Assembly: GCF_002494345.1 (NCBI RefSeq)
Contig: NZ_NXNI01000002.1
Span: 310,001-374,000, forward strand
Length of the DNA: 64,000 nucleotides
Source: Natrinema ejinorense
Lineage (GTDB): Archaea > Halobacteriota > Halobacteria > Halobacteriales > Natrialbaceae
Direction of reading: 5' to 3'
Below are positions 15,788-26,680 of this stretch, one piece after another. Numbering within the stretch: position 1 is the stretch's first letter; each line of letters begins with the position of its first letter. A program made the translations under genes and the position numbers. The notes under the pieces were generated by a model. That model made no database searches. It was not told the origin of the DNA and saw only the letters and a program-made list of their open reading frames with translations.

Positions 15788-17626
15788 ATGACAGCCCAGT
15801 CGTTGACGGACACGCTTCGAGAGACCCTCGCCCTCTTCGACGGCTCCGGGACGCCGCGGACGACCAGGGAACTCGCGGACGACCTCGACGTCGGTCGCCG
15901 CAGCACGTACGAGCGCCTCGAACGACTCGTCGAACACGGCGAACTCGAGACGAAGAGCGTTGGCGCGAGCGCCCGCGTGTGGTGGCGTCCCCGGCGGCCG
16001 ACTACCGGGTCCTCGCTCGCGGCTGGAGACCGGACGCAGTTCCGATCGCTCGTCGATGGGGTCGAGGAGTACGCGATCTGTCTGCTCGATCCGAGCGGCC
16101 GCGTCCGCACCTGGAACGCGGGTGCCGAACGAATCACGGGCTACGCGACCGACGACGCGCTGGGCGAACACGTCTCGACGTTCTATGCCGCGGCAGACCG
16201 GCGGGCAACGGTCCCCGAGACGACGCTCGAAACGGCCGCGGAAACGGGCGCCGTCGAAACCGACGAATGGCGCGTTCGGGCGGACGATTCGACGATCCGG
16301 ACGACCGTCACCATCGAGGCGATTCGCGCCGACGACGGCGAACTCGCGGGATTCGTGACGATCGCGCGAGACGTGACCGAGCGACGAGAGACGGAGCTCC
16401 GGCTGCGCCGCCAGCGCGAGCAACTCGAGGCGCTGAACAACCTCAACGACGTCGTTCGGGGGATCATCGACGCGGTCACCGAACAGTCGACTCGAGCGGA
16501 GATCGAGCGGGTCGTCTGCGAGCACTTGGCCGCGACGGAGTCGTATCTGTTCGCCTGGATCGGCGACGTCGATGTCTCCTCCCAAACCGTAGTCAAACGG
16601 ACCGAAGCCGGTGTGGACGGCTATCTCGACGGCATCTCTATCTCCGTCGATCCGGACGACGACCGCAGCAAGGGCCCGACGGGACGGGCCATCTTGGAGC
16701 GCGAGATTCAGACCACGCAGGACATCCGCGCCGACGAGAGACATGATCCCTGGCGGAGCCACATCGAGGCGTACGGCTTCCGTTCGTCGGCTGCGATCCC
16801 GATCGTCCACGAGGATACCGTCTACGGCGTGTTGAACGTCTACGCTGAGCGACCCAGGGCGTTCGAGGGTCGCGAGCGGGACGTGATCAGTCAGCTCGGG
16901 GAGGTCGTCGGCCACGCCATCGCGTCGGCCGAACGCAAACGAGCCCTGATGAGCGATACCGTCGTCGAACTCCGGTTTCGAATTCAGGACGTCTTTGCCG
17001 CACTCGGCGTCGACGGACCGTCTACCGGGACCATCACGCTCGACCACGCGGTCCCCATCGAGGACGACGAGTACCTCGTCTACGGGAGCGTAACCCCGGA
17101 CGCGATCGGCGGGCTCGAGGCCCTCGTCGAAACGGTTTCACACTGGGTGGGCGTGACCTACCGGACCGACGGCGACGAGACGGCGTTCGAACTTCGACTC
17201 TCCGAGCCCCCGGTCCTATCGACGGTCGCGTCGCTGGGCGGGTCCGTCGAGACCACCGCCATCGAGGACGGCGACTACCGGATGACGCTTCACGTGGCGC
17301 CGGGGACGGACGTCCGACGGGTCGTCGATACCGTCCAAGACGCGTATCCCGAGGCGGACCTGCTGACACAACGCCACCTCCAGACCGACACGAACGAGCG
17401 GGTCCGCGACGTGCTAGCGGCCGATCTCACCGACCGCCAGCGGGCGGTTCTCGAGGCCGCGTATCACGCGGGCTACTACGAGTGGCCCCGCAACGCGTCC
17501 GGCGAAGACGTCGCCGAATCGCTGGAGATCGCCCCGCCGACGTTCCATCAGCACCTCCGGCGGGCTCACCGAACGGTGTTCGACTCGCTGTTGTCGAGCC
17601 CCGCCCGGACCCGGCCGACGGGATAG
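15788..17626 (+). CDS. Bat-like PAS/GAF sensor-regulator
   Basis: The 612-aa soluble regulator is built from four parts. A winged helix (about 18-75: TTRELADDLDVGRRSTYERLERLVEHGEL, quoted in part) comes first, then a PAS domain (about 80-195: WNAGAERITGYATDD) and a GAF domain (about 230-385, ending RDVISQLGEVVGHAIASAE). The C-terminal region is a bacterio-opsin activator domain with HTH_10 (LTDRQRAVLEAAYHAGYYEWPR). This is the Bat/DmsR-like architecture that senses redox or light in haloarchaea and activates target promoters. An extra N-terminal helix-turn-helix is unusual. It precedes the DUF2270/Usp/antiporter genes on the same strand. Confidence 0.92.
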   Translation: MTAQSLTDTLRETLALFDGSGTPRTTRELADDLDVGRRSTYERLERLVEHGELETKSVGASARVWWRPRRPTTGSSLAAGDRTQFRSLVDGVEEYAICLLDPSGRVRTWNAGAERITGYATDDALGEHVSTFYAAADRRATVPETTLETAAETGAVETDEWRVRADDSTIRTTVTIEAIRADDGELAGFVTIARDVTERRETELRLRRQREQLEALNNLNDVVRGIIDAVTEQSTRAEIERVVCEHLAATESYLFAWIGDVDVSSQTVVKRTEAGVDGYLDGISISVDPDDDRSKGPTGRAILEREIQTTQDIRADERHDPWRSHIEAYGFRSSAAIPIVHEDTVYGVLNVYAERPRAFEGRERDVISQLGEVVGHAIASAERKRALMSDTVVELRFRIQDVFAALGVDGPSTGTITLDHAVPIEDDEYLVYGSVTPDAIGGLEALVETVSHWVGVTYRTDGDETAFELRLSEPPVLSTVASLGGSVETTAIEDGDYRMTLHVAPGTDVRRVVDTVQDAYPEADLLTQRHLQTDTNERVRDVLAADLTDRQRAVLEAAYHAGYYEWPRNASGEDVAESLEIAPPTFHQHLRRAHRTVFDSLLSSPARTRPTG

Positions 17627-17828
17627 CCGTCGGGTCCATCGGGATCCGTGCTCTCGCCTCGTCGACGGGCGTCGTGACTGACAACACTGCACGGCCGAAG
17701 GGTCCCGAGACGACGTGTTTCCGGCGGTAGTCGGGTAGCGAGCAGGTGCGACAGACGGCGGGTCGAACGGGTGCCACGCGGCGGAGTTCGGCCCGCTTTT
17801 CCTCGTCGCTCGAGTACTTTCGATCGCG

Positions 17829-18533
17829 ATGGACAGAGAGTCGACAAAAGACGTCGATCCGACCGATACCGACCACCGCGAGATCGGGCAGGGGCTCCTG
17901 GAGGCGGACATGGGGCCGAGTTCGGCCCTGGCACACCTCTACCGCGGCGAGATCCACCGGATGCAGTTCTGGCGCGAACGGCTCGATCAGACGACCTACT
18001 GGGCGATCGTCGTGATGAGCGCCATCCTGACGTGGTCGTTCTCGAGCCGGACCAATCCCCACTACGTCGTGTTGCTGGGTGCGGCGGCGGTGACCGCGTT
18101 TCTGGTCATCGAGGCCCGTCGCTACCGCGGGTACGACATCTGGCGGGGACGCGTCAGGACGCTCCAGAAGAACGTCTTCGCGTACGGACTCGACCCCTCG
18201 GCCGGCCTCGAGGATCCGGGGTGGCGCGAGACGTTGAGCCAGGACTACCGACGCCCGACGATCAAGATCACCACCGAAGAGGCGATCGCCCACCGCCTTC
18301 GGCGGATCTATATGATCCTGTACACCATTATTCTGGGCGCCTGGGTCACCCGGGTCACCGCGTTCGCCAGCCGGCCGTGGCCCGAAAGCGCCGCCGTTGG
18401 CGAGATTCCGGGGCTCGCCGTCACCGCCGTGGTCGCCGCGTGCTACCTCCTCGCGGTGGTCGTCACGGTCCGACCGCGAACGTGGGAGGCCGAGGACGAA
18501 CTCCACGAAGCCGAGATCGGTCAGCATCGCTGA
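17829..18533 (+). CDS. DUF2270 membrane protein
   Basis: The 234-aa protein has a soluble N-terminus with the conserved LAHLYRGEIHRMQFWRERLD (about 37-56), two membrane helices (about 58-95), a middle soluble block (GYDIWRGRVRTLQKNVFAYGL) and two further helices. This is the DUF2270 pattern seen in archaea and some bacteria; the function is unknown. It lies in the same direction after the Bat-like regulator and before a double Usp gene. Confidence 0.85.
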   Translation: MDRESTKDVDPTDTDHREIGQGLLEADMGPSSALAHLYRGEIHRMQFWRERLDQTTYWAIVVMSAILTWSFSSRTNPHYVVLLGAAAVTAFLVIEARRYRGYDIWRGRVRTLQKNVFAYGLDPSAGLEDPGWRETLSQDYRRPTIKITTEEAIAHRLRRIYMILYTIILGAWVTRVTAFASRPWPESAAVGEIPGLAVTAVVAACYLLAVVVTVRPRTWEAEDELHEAEIGQHR

Positions 18534-18728
18534 GCCGAGCGCGCCGATGACCGTGACGGAGCCGGAACGCACCCGTGAATCGGTCGTTCCGCGCTTTCGA
18601 GACTTCCCCTCCCGTTTATTCCGCTTTCCCGCGTATCGGACACGCATGGAACGCTATGAGACCGACGGACGATCGGTACGGGCAGGAATCGGACGCGACC
18701 TCCGGAACGGGACGGGAGGGGTCCGAGC

Positions 18729-19637
18729 ATGACCGCACCCGCGACGGACACGATGTTCGATCGCCTCCTCTTTCCCACCGACGGCAGTGACGGGGCGGCC
18801 GTCGCGCTCGATTACGCCCTCGATCTCGCCGCCGAACACGGGTCGACGGTACACGTCCTCAACGTACCGGACACGGCGCTGTATAGCCCGTTTCAGATGG
18901 ACGGAGACGTCGTCGACGCCCTCGAGGCGCAGGGCGAACGAATCGTCCGTGATGCCGCCGACCGCGCGGCGGAACGCGGGGTCGAGACGGTCACCGAGGT
19001 CGAGTCCGGAGATCCGTACCAGGAGATCATCGACTACGCAGCGTCGCACGACATCGATCTCACCGTCATGCCGACCCACGGCCGCCGGGGACTCGAGCGG
19101 TTCCTGCTGGGTAGTACCACCGAGCGAGTCGTCAGACGGGCGGACGGCCCCGTGCTGACGCTTCGGCCGGACGCTGAAATCGAGTTCACGTATCCCTCCC
19201 AACGCGTGCTGGCCCCGACCGACGGAAGCGAGTGTGCGAGAGCCGCACTCGAGATGAGCGTCGACGTCGCGAGTACGACTGGCGCGGCGCTTTCCCTCCT
19301 CACGGTCGTCGACGTCGTCAGCGTCGGCGTCGACGTCCGATCGGATCTCAAGACGTCGATGCTCGAGGAGGCCGCGGACGAGATCCTCGACGAGGCGTCG
19401 TCGGTCGCAAAAACCCGCGGCGTCGAGCCAACCGACGAAACGGTCGTGTACGGGCCGTCGGTCGCCAGGGCGATCCGCTCGCACATCGAGGAGCAGGACA
19501 TCGACCTCGTGGTCGTCGGGACCCACGGCCGGACGGGCTTCGATCGGTACGTGCTCGGCAGCGTCACCGAGCACCTCGTTCGAACGGCTCCGGTCCCCGT
19601 CCTGACGGTTCGTGAATCGACGGCGGAGGGATCGTAG
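18729..19637 (+). CDS. Tandem-domain universal stress protein
   Basis: The 302-aa protein contains two UspA domains, each opening with PTDGSDGA/PTDGSECA and closing with an ATP-loop motif. Domain 2 has the full G-x2-G-x9-GS signature (GTHGRTGFDRYVLGS). Domain 1 reads PTHGRRGLERFLLGS, losing the first Gly. Such proteins bind ATP or cAMP and tune stress physiology. ATG 18753 (MFDRLLFPTDGS) is an alternative start. It sits 43 bp upstream of the CPA1 antiporter; Usp regulation of cation/proton antiporters is a recurrent association, so cotranscription is plausible. Confidence 0.9.
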   Translation: MTAPATDTMFDRLLFPTDGSDGAAVALDYALDLAAEHGSTVHVLNVPDTALYSPFQMDGDVVDALEAQGERIVRDAADRAAERGVETVTEVESGDPYQEIIDYAASHDIDLTVMPTHGRRGLERFLLGSTTERVVRRADGPVLTLRPDAEIEFTYPSQRVLAPTDGSECARAALEMSVDVASTTGAALSLLTVVDVVSVGVDVRSDLKTSMLEEAADEILDEASSVAKTRGVEPTDETVVYGPSVARAIRSHIEEQDIDLVVVGTHGRTGFDRYVLGSVTEHLVRTAPVPVLTVRESTAEGS

Positions 19638-19680
19638 TCACGGTCACATCGTCTCCCGTATCGACTCTCGGTACTAGCTC

Positions 19681-20940
19681 ATGACTGCCGTTCTCGAGAT
19701 CCTCGTCCGAGTGTGTGCCCTGCTCGCGCTCGCGTTGGGGCTCAGAGTCGTCGTCGACGCCTGGCTCGACGTGCCGTACTCGGTACTCCTCATTCTGGTC
19801 GGCGTCGTGATCTCGCTGCTGCGCGTCGATGTCGGCATTCAGCTCTCGACCGACGTCATCGTGGGGCTCGTCCTACCGACGATCCTGTTCGACGGGGTTA
19901 TGGAACTCGACCGAACGGCGCTGCGCGAGAACCTGGCCGTGCCGCTAACGCTGGTCGTCCTCGGAATCCCGCTGGCGGTCGTGCTGCTGGGACCGATCAT
20001 CAACGTCGTGTTCGGGCTGTCGATCGGGGTGTCGCTGTTACTCGCCGCGATACTCGTTCCGACCGATCCTGTCGCCGTCCTCTCGGTGTTCGAGGAACTG
20101 GACGCGCCCGAACGGTTGGCGGTCGTCATCGACAGCGAGAGCCTGTTCAACGACGGCGTCGCGATCGTCATCGTCGACCTGATACTCGCGCTCCTCGCCG
20201 CGGAGTCGGAGCCGATGTCGGGGCTCGAGATCGCCGCGTTCGTTGTCACGGACCTCCTCGTCGTCGGCCTCGGCGGGTTCCTTCTCGGGTGCGTCCTCGG
20301 ATACGGGACCACGCGGTTCGTCCGCCGGCTCCCCGAGCGGATGGCGATCCTGCTGGTCACGGCGTTGGTCGCGTACGGAAGCTACGTCCTCGCCGAGAGC
20401 GTCGGCGTGAGCGGCATCCTCGCGACGGTCGGGGCGGGAGCGTTCGTGGAACTGGACGCCGACGACGGTATCGGCCGCGACGCGCTCGAGTTCGTGCGCG
20501 ATATCTGGGCGGGCGGCGCGTTCCTGCTGTCGACGGTCGTTTACGTACTCATCGGGGCCCAGGTTCCGATCGACACGCTCACCGTCTACCTGCCGGCGGC
20601 GCTGCTCGTCGCAGCGTTCGTGTTGCTCGTCCGGGCCGTGGTCGTCTACGTCCTCGTCGGGGCGGTCAACGGCATCGTCTCGAGGCCGCTGCCCCGCAGC
20701 TACCAGCACGTCCTCGTCTCGGGCGGGTTGCACACCGTCGTTCCGATCGCGCTGGCGCTCGGACTCCCGCCGTGGGTCCCCCACCGCGAGTTCGTTCAGG
20801 CCGTCGTCTTCGGCGTCGCGATCATCGGCGCGCTCGTCCAGGGAACGTTGTTACCGTCCATCCTCCGGGTCACCGGACTCGGGGAACGCGCGACGGGAGT
20901 CGCGGGGTCGTCGTCGCGTCGTGACGGAGACGGCCCGTAG
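19681..20940 (+). CDS. CPA1 family Na+/H+ antiporter
   Basis: The 419-aa membrane protein has about 12 hydrophobic segments. It contains the NhaP/CPA1 ion-binding motif ESLFNDGVAIVIVDLIL (about residues 150-166, the Asn-Asp pair) and the preceding PTDPVAVLSVFEELDAPERL (about 125-144). It would exchange Na+ for H+ across the cytoplasmic membrane. There is no C-terminal regulatory TrkA domain; the protein ends soon after the last helix. The Usp directly upstream may serve as the regulator. Confidence 0.93.
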   Translation: MTAVLEILVRVCALLALALGLRVVVDAWLDVPYSVLLILVGVVISLLRVDVGIQLSTDVIVGLVLPTILFDGVMELDRTALRENLAVPLTLVVLGIPLAVVLLGPIINVVFGLSIGVSLLLAAILVPTDPVAVLSVFEELDAPERLAVVIDSESLFNDGVAIVIVDLILALLAAESEPMSGLEIAAFVVTDLLVVGLGGFLLGCVLGYGTTRFVRRLPERMAILLVTALVAYGSYVLAESVGVSGILATVGAGAFVELDADDGIGRDALEFVRDIWAGGAFLLSTVVYVLIGAQVPIDTLTVYLPAALLVAAFVLLVRAVVVYVLVGAVNGIVSRPLPRSYQHVLVSGGLHTVVPIALALGLPPWVPHREFVQAVVFGVAIIGALVQGTLLPSILRVTGLGERATGVAGSSSRRDGDGP

Positions 20941-20977
20941 CGCCGTTCGGTGAGCGGACGGACGACCGCCGGCACTG

Positions 20978-22534
20978 CTACCGACGGACGTATCGCCCGA
21001 GGAACGCGACCGCCAGCACCGCGCTCGCGACCTCGAGGGGCTGTTCGTGAAACGTCAGGACGGCGGTGGCGACGATCAGGGCACCGGCGATGATCGCGTC
21101 CCCGGCCCCGGCGACCCCACCGTTCGTCGGCTCGATGGGGTCGGTCCTGACGACGAGTTCGCCCCGCTCGAGCTGGCCGAAGACGGTATCGAACCGCGCC
21201 GGGGCACGCGCCAGTACGGGTGCCGATGCCCGGAGGTCGGTCCGGACGTCCTCGAGGAGCGCTTCGATCTCGCTTTCGATGACGCCCTGCTCGACGAGGA
21301 ACGACCGCGTGGCGGCGATGAAGTCGAACTCGGGGTCGAGGGTTCGACAGACGCCCTCGCCGACCGTCCCGACTCGCACGAGTAACATGACGTTCGGCGG
21401 AATCCGAAACGGGAACTCGTGAAGCGTCGCGAACAGCTCCGTGATGATCTCCCGCCAGGAGATCTCCGATTTCCCCTCGAGGTTCTCGATGACCAGCTCG
21501 AGGACCCGCCGGACGGCGACCCGATCGACCGACCGATCGAGCACGTCGAGCGCGATCAGCGTGTTCAACAGGCCGTCGATGTCGCGGCGAACGAGGGTCC
21601 GGTAGAGGCTTGTGATATCGTCCTGTTCCTGTTGCGTGAGCCGCTGGCTCATGCCGTAATCGTAGATCGCGAGTCGGCCGTCGTCGGTCACTGCGAGGTT
21701 GCCGGGGTGTGGATCCGCGTGGAAGACGCCGTCGACGAGGCCCATCTTCAGGTACGTGCGGGCGATCAGCGTCGCCATCTCGGTGGGTTCGATGCCCACG
21801 TCGGCGAGCGCGTCGTCGTCGGTGATCTTCTCGCCGTCGACGTGCTCCATCGCGACGACGCGGTCCGAACAGAGCTCGTGGTACACGGTGGGGACGACGA
21901 TTCGCTCGTCGTCCGCGAAGTTGTCCGCGATCGTCGTCATGATCTCGGCCTCGCGCTCGAAGTCCAGTTCCTCGAGGATGATCTCCTCGAAGTCGTCGGC
22001 GACGTTCTCGATCGAATACCGCTGGCGCTCGTCGGCGAACGTCACGAGCAAGGGTACGAACCCCCTGATGACCCGCAGGTCGCGCTCGATTATCGCGGCG
22101 AGACCGGGGCGTTGAACCTTCAGTGCGATCCGCTCGCCATCGTAGTCGACGGTGTAGACGAACGCGAGCGACCCGCCGGCGACCGGCTCGAGGGTGTCGA
22201 GATCGAGGTCGTCGCCGAGTGCCGATTCGACGACCGTCAGCGGGTCCCCGCCCGCGTCCTCGGGGACCTCGTCTTGTAACGTCGCGAACGCCTCGACGTA
22301 CGTCGGCGGGACGATGTCGGGTCGCGTCGACAGCACCTGTCCGACTTTGATGAACGCCGGCCCGAGCTCGAGCATCGTCTCGGTGAGCCGGTCGGCGCGG
22401 TCGCGGTGAACGTCGGCCGAGACGTGCCGCGACGGCCCGAACAGCAGGAACCGCCGTCGGTCCCGCAGAAACGCGATCGCGATGGGAAAGAACCGGACCA
22501 GCACCTGCAGATATCGGAGATAGTAGCCCCTCAT
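20978..22534 (-). CDS. AarF/UbiB/ADCK atypical kinase
   Basis: The 518-aa protein has the ADCK signature FIKVGQVLSTRPDIVPPTYV (about 55-74), the unusual Gly/Ala-rich nucleotide loop VAGGSLAFVYT in place of a P-loop, an ALKVQRPG Lys, a catalytic HADPHPGN (about 280) and an IYDYG metal motif. Two C-terminal membrane helices follow (about 465-515). UbiB homologues act in quinone or isoprenoid lipid handling and have ATPase activity. ATG 22534 is chosen because residues upstream look non-coding. It is followed at short distance by the CNNM-like gene on the same strand. Confidence 0.92.
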   Translation of the reverse strand: MRGYYLRYLQVLVRFFPIAIAFLRDRRRFLLFGPSRHVSADVHRDRADRLTETMLELGPAFIKVGQVLSTRPDIVPPTYVEAFATLQDEVPEDAGGDPLTVVESALGDDLDLDTLEPVAGGSLAFVYTVDYDGERIALKVQRPGLAAIIERDLRVIRGFVPLLVTFADERQRYSIENVADDFEEIILEELDFEREAEIMTTIADNFADDERIVVPTVYHELCSDRVVAMEHVDGEKITDDDALADVGIEPTEMATLIARTYLKMGLVDGVFHADPHPGNLAVTDDGRLAIYDYGMSQRLTQQEQDDITSLYRTLVRRDIDGLLNTLIALDVLDRSVDRVAVRRVLELVIENLEGKSEISWREIITELFATLHEFPFRIPPNVMLLVRVGTVGEGVCRTLDPEFDFIAATRSFLVEQGVIESEIEALLEDVRTDLRASAPVLARAPARFDTVFGQLERGELVVRTDPIEPTNGGVAGAGDAIIAGALIVATAVLTFHEQPLEVASAVLAVAFLGRYVRR

Positions 22535-22679
22535 CTGTCGGCGACGCGACACGCGATCGGTTGCTCGTCCATACGTCGCCTTCGGACACCGGACACAAAT
22601 ACGGCGGTGACCCGCCGGACGCGGCCGCGGATCGAATGCCGCTCGACGCGCACACGCTCGAGAGGAGACTGCGTCGGCG

Positions 22680-23753
22680 TCACGGCCGTCCCCCCAGTCC
22701 CCCGTCGTTCGCATCGAGCGGATCCTCGAACGCACCGACCAGCGCCTCGAGGGCGTCGGTCGCCGTCAGCAGACCGACGACGTTGCCGTCGGCTTCGACG
22801 AGTGCGAGTTCCTGCTGTGCCGCCTGCAGTTCGTCGATCGCGTCGCTGACGTGCATGTCGGCGGGGAGCGTCACCGGCGGCGTCGCGATGTCCGCGAACG
22901 ACACGTCGCCGTTCCGCAGGTCGTCGATCCGGTCGACGACCGTCGGGGCGTAGACGATCCCCTCGAACGCCGCTGGCGTCTCGCCGATCAGGGGAAACCG
23001 GGTGTGGGGACTCGACCCGATCCGATCGATGTTCTCCGCGACCGACGCGCTCGTCGAGAGAAACGTGACGTCCTCGACGGCGGTCATCTCGTCTTCGACC
23101 GGCCGCTCGCCGACGGTGAACGCGTTGATGATCTCCTCCCGGCGGTCGTCGGGAACGTCGCCCCGCTCGAGGATCGACGCCAGGCGATTCCGGAGTTCGG
23201 CCCGCGTCTCGATGATCTCCGTTTCGGTCTCGAGCCACGCGCCGGTCATCTCGATCCCGAACCGGTGTAGCGTCCACTTCGCGACGGCGTCTCCGAACCA
23301 GATCACGGGCGAGAGGAGTTTTGCGAACCAGTACAGCGGCGTGGCTCCGTACCTCGCGACGAACTTCGTTCGTTCGACGCCGAGGTAGGTCGGCGTCTGT
23401 TCGCCGTGGGTGAGATGGAGGAGGTTGATGATGACGAACGCGAGGACGGCACCTGCACCCGCGGAGGCGAGTGCGGTGTTCTCGAAGACGGGACGGATGA
23501 TCGTCGCGAGGGCCGGTTCGGCGACGATTCCGACCGCGATGCTCGTCCCGCTGATCCCCACCTGACAGCTGGTCAGATAGATCTCGAGTTCGTTCGTCAT
23601 CTCCCAGGCCCGCCGTAGCCCCGGTTCGTCGAACGCCGACTCGGGATACTGACGGACACGAGTGAGCGCGAACTCGATCGCGACGAAGAAGGCGTTCGCC
23701 AGGATGAGCCCGATACCGGCGAGCAACCTGAGTCCGATTTCAAGCGAGTCCAT
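22680..23753 (-). CDS. CNNM/CorC-like DUF21 + CBS protein
   Basis: The 357-aa protein has an N-terminal DUF21 transmembrane domain with four hydrophobic segments (about 1-150: LANAFFVAIEFALTRVRQ; SCQVGISGTSIAVG; HLTHGEQTPTYLGV). A linker and a paired CBS domain follow (about 210-345), with TRFPLIGETPAAFEGIVYAP and QELALVEADGNVVGLLTATDALEALVG. Homologues handle Mg2+/Co2+ or other cations; CBS pairs bind adenosine nucleotides. The usual GEIxPK motif reads GEQTPTYLG, a deviation that may alter transport. It is leaderless: a minus-strand TATA lies at 23779-23788, 30 nt before ATG 23753. Confidence 0.9.
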   Translation of the reverse strand: MDSLEIGLRLLAGIGLILANAFFVAIEFALTRVRQYPESAFDEPGLRRAWEMTNELEIYLTSCQVGISGTSIAVGIVAEPALATIIRPVFENTALASAGAGAVLAFVIINLLHLTHGEQTPTYLGVERTKFVARYGATPLYWFAKLLSPVIWFGDAVAKWTLHRFGIEMTGAWLETETEIIETRAELRNRLASILERGDVPDDRREEIINAFTVGERPVEDEMTAVEDVTFLSTSASVAENIDRIGSSPHTRFPLIGETPAAFEGIVYAPTVVDRIDDLRNGDVSFADIATPPVTLPADMHVSDAIDELQAAQQELALVEADGNVVGLLTATDALEALVGAFEDPLDANDGGLGGRP

Positions 23754-23778
23754 TCGGCCGACGATTCGCCGCCGCATT

Positions 23779-23788
23779 GTATAAAAAC
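23779..23788 (-). promoter_or_regulatory. TATA box for the CNNM-like gene
   Basis: On the minus strand TTTTTATACA lies about 30 nt upstream of ATG 23753. It supports a leaderless or near-leaderless transcript from the chosen start. Confidence 0.6.
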
Positions 23789-23906
23789 GCTGCTACGTCC
23801 CACTGGTATAGAAATTCAGTCCCACCGTCGCAGATGGCGGCTCTCGTGCGATTCAATCGTTCGACCGTCGCGTACATCTATAGGGATCCAGAATAAACTC
23901 CGGGTC

Positions 23907-26492
23907 GTGTCCGGGAAGCCACACGAACTCGAGGTCGAACGCGTCACGGAATCCCTCGAGTCGCGACCCGACGGACTGACGAGCGACGAGGTGCGTCGGC
24001 GACGAGCGGAACACGGCGAGAACGACATCGTTCGGGGCGGCGGCCGGTCGCCGGTCGACATCTTCCTCGCGCAGTTCAATAGCGCCCTGATCTGGGTGTT
24101 GCTGGCCGCGGCCGCCCTCTCGATCTGGGCTGGCCACGCCGTCGACGCGATCTTGATCGTGATCATCGTCGTGGCGAACGGGCTCTTCGGCTTCGTTCAG
24201 GACTACCGGGCCGAACGGAGCCTCGAGTCGCTCAGGGAGTTGGCCGCGCCGACGGCGACGGTTCGACGCGACGGCGAGACGCGAACGGTGGACGCGACGG
24301 AACTGGTCCCCGGCGACGTCGTCGTCCTCCGCGGCGGCGATGTCGTTCCCGCGGACGGCCGGTTGCTCGAGACGTCCGATCTCGAGGTCGACGAGGCGTC
24401 GTTGACGGGTGAGAGCGTCCCGGTCTCGAAGTCGACGGCACCGGTCGCAACGGAGACGCCGCTCGCGGAGCGAGCGAGTATGGTCTACAAGGGGACGAGC
24501 GTCACTCGCGGCAAAGGCGTCGCCGTCGTCACCGAGACGGGAATGGAGACCGAGGTCGGCGAAATCGCCCGGGAACTCGCCGCAACCGAGGAGACGCGGA
24601 CCCCCCTGCAGGACGAACTCGACGTCCTCGGCCGAAACCTCGGGGTCGGCGTCCTCGTCCTCTCGGCGCTGGTCGCGCCGCTGTTGCTCTTTCGGGGCAC
24701 GCCCGCAGTTCAGGCCGCCCTGACGGCGGTGTCGCTCGCCGTGGCCGCGATTCCCGAGGGGCTGCCGGCCGTGGTCACGCTCACGCTCGCGCTCGGCGTC
24801 CGGAAGATGTCCGAAGAGAACGCGCTCGTCCGTCGGCTTCCAGCGGTCGAGGCGCTTGGCGCCGTCGACGTCGTCTGTACCGACAAGACGGGCACGCTCA
24901 CCCAGGGACAGATGACCGTCAGCAGACTCTGGGTCAACGACGCGGTCGTCGACTTCGGCTCGGGCGAGACCGACGGGGACGAGGTCGGTGGGAACGACGT
25001 CGGCGACCGTGAGGAACTCCTCCTCGAGATCGGCGCGCTCTGTAACGATTCGACGCTCGAGGACGGCGATCCGACCGAGCAGGCCCTGCTCGCGGCCGCG
25101 GACCGTCGCGGACTCGACGTCGACGGGCTTCGGGAATCGAACCCGCGGACCGGCGAGGTGCCGTTCTCCTCGGAGCGCAAGTGGATGGGGACCGTCCACG
25201 ACGACGTCGGCTACGTCAAGGGCGCGCCGGAGGTCGTCGTCGAGCACTGCGATCGGATCCTGACCGCGGACGGGCCGAAACCCCTGACCGACGAGCGTCG
25301 CGAGCGCGTCGAGACGACGGTTCGGGCGTTCGGCGACGACGCACTCCGCGTACTGGCGATGGCCTACCGCGAGGCGGTCGCCGACGCCGACGACCTCGCC
25401 GGCGGGCTGACGTTCGTGGGGCTGACCGGGATGATCGATCCGCCCCGCGAGGAGGTCGCCGACGCGATCGCCCAGACGAAGCGCGCGGGGATCGGGGTGA
25501 AAATGGTGACCGGCGACAACGTCCGGACCGCGCGGGCGATCGCCGACTCGCTGGGGATCGGGACCGCCGTGCTCGAGGGCGGAGAGATCGAACGAATGGA
25601 CGACGAAACGCTTCGGGAGCGGGTCGACTCCGTCGACGTCTTCGCGCGAACGTCGCCGGAGCACAAGGTTCGAATCCTGCAGGCCTTACAGAAGCGGGGA
25701 AACGACGTCGCGATGACGGGCGACGGCGTCAACGACGCGCCGGCGCTGAAAAACGCCGACGTCGGTGTGGCGATGGGGATCCGCGGGACGGAGGTCGCCA
25801 GACAGGCCTCGGACATCGTTCTGCTGGACGACGACTACGCGACGATCGAACGCGCCGTCGAACGCGGGCGAGGGATCTTCGACAACATCTGGAAGTTCGT
25901 CGCCTACCTCCTGAGCGCGAACGTCGCCGAGGTCTCGATCGTCTTCCTCGCCTCGCTCTCGGGCTACCTCATCCTGCCGGCCGTGCAGTTGCTGTGGATC
26001 AACCTGCTGACCGACGGCTTGCCGGCGCTGGCGCTGGGGGCCGATCCGGTGAGCGACGACGTGATGGAGCGACCCCCCCGCGATCCCGACCGGGGGATCA
26101 TCGGCCGGCCGATGCTCGGGCTGATCGGCGGGACCGGTGCCGTCACCACGGTCGTCATGCTCGCGTTCATGTTCGTCACGCTCGAGGGGGCCGCCGAGGT
26201 CACGGCGTACGCGATGACGATGGTGTTCACGGGGTTCGTCTTCCTCGAGTTCGTGAAGCTCTACGTGATCCGCTGGCTGCGCGAGACGCCGATGCTGTCG
26301 AACCCGTGGCTCGCGGTCGCCGTCGCCGGCTCGATCGCACTCCAGCTCGCGGTGCTTTACACGCCGCTCAATCGGTACTTCGGAACGGTCCCCCTCGGTG
26401 TGGCGGATTGGGGGCTCATTGCCGCCGTGCTCGTCGTCTGCCTCCCCGCGTACCTCGCGGTCGCCGCGCTCGTCAGGCGACTCGAGCGGTGA
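23907..26492 (+). CDS. P2-type cation ATPase, SERCA/PMCA-like
   Basis: The 861-aa pump has the complete P-type set: an N-terminal cation ATPase domain, TGES ([10 protein letters not shown], about 169), M4 PEGLP in [18 protein letters not shown], the phosphorylated Asp in [11 protein letters not shown] (about 327), TGDN and the hinge [23 protein letters not shown]5 reads [11 protein letters not shown] and M6 [16 protein letters not shown], the residues that hold Ca2+ in SERCA, so Ca2+ export is the best guess; Na+ or K+ cannot be excluded. The start is GTG at 23907. DUF211 and VIT1-like genes follow on the same strand. Confidence 0.93.
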   Translation: MSGKPHELEVERVTESLESRPDGLTSDEVRRRRAEHGENDIVRGGGRSPVDIFLAQFNSALIWVLLAAAALSIWAGHAVDAILIVIIVVANGLFGFVQDYRAERSLESLRELAAPTATVRRDGETRTVDATELVPGDVVVLRGGDVVPADGRLLETSDLEVDEASLTGESVPVSKSTAPVATETPLAERASMVYKGTSVTRGKGVAVVTETGMETEVGEIARELAATEETRTPLQDELDVLGRNLGVGVLVLSALVAPLLLFRGTPAVQAALTAVSLAVAAIPEGLPAVVTLTLALGVRKMSEENALVRRLPAVEALGAVDVVCTDKTGTLTQGQMTVSRLWVNDAVVDFGSGETDGDEVGGNDVGDREELLLEIGALCNDSTLEDGDPTEQALLAAADRRGLDVDGLRESNPRTGEVPFSSERKWMGTVHDDVGYVKGAPEVVVEHCDRILTADGPKPLTDERRERVETTVRAFGDDALRVLAMAYREAVADADDLAGGLTFVGLTGMIDPPREEVADAIAQTKRAGIGVKMVTGDNVRTARAIADSLGIGTAVLEGGEIERMDDETLRERVDSVDVFARTSPEHKVRILQALQKRGNDVAMTGDGVNDAPALKNADVGVAMGIRGTEVARQASDIVLLDDDYATIERAVERGRGIFDNIWKFVAYLLSANVAEVSIVFLASLSGYLILPAVQLLWINLLTDGLPALALGADPVSDDVMERPPRDPDRGIIGRPMLGLIGGTGAVTTVVMLAFMFVTLEGAAEVTAYAMTMVFTGFVFLEFVKLYVIRWLRETPMLSNPWLAVAVAGSIALQLAVLYTPLNRYFGTVPLGVADWGLIAAVLVVCLPAYLAVAALVRRLER

Positions 26493-26680
26493 GCGGCCGG
26501 CCACCACGACGGACCCGTCACACTGGACGGCGAGTTCGATCGGTCCGACGGAGGGACGAACGCGAGACGGCGCATCGAACTGGTCCGGTGGCGCGAACGG
26601 CCGAGCGCTGGACGTCCGAGAGTCGGCGTCGCGGACGGAGCGTCCGCCGTCACTAAGGGCATCGCCTGCCAATACGGGGT

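Noticed and set aside
15758-17047. Minus-strand 429-codon frame over the Bat-like regulator
   Set aside because: Shadow of the regulator; no motif, start or promoter. The plus strand has PAS, GAF and HTH domains in order.
25655-25680. tRNA-like GGTTCGAATCC
   Set aside because: It falls inside the P-type ATPase frame (HKVRILQ) and no acceptor or anticodon stem can be built around it.
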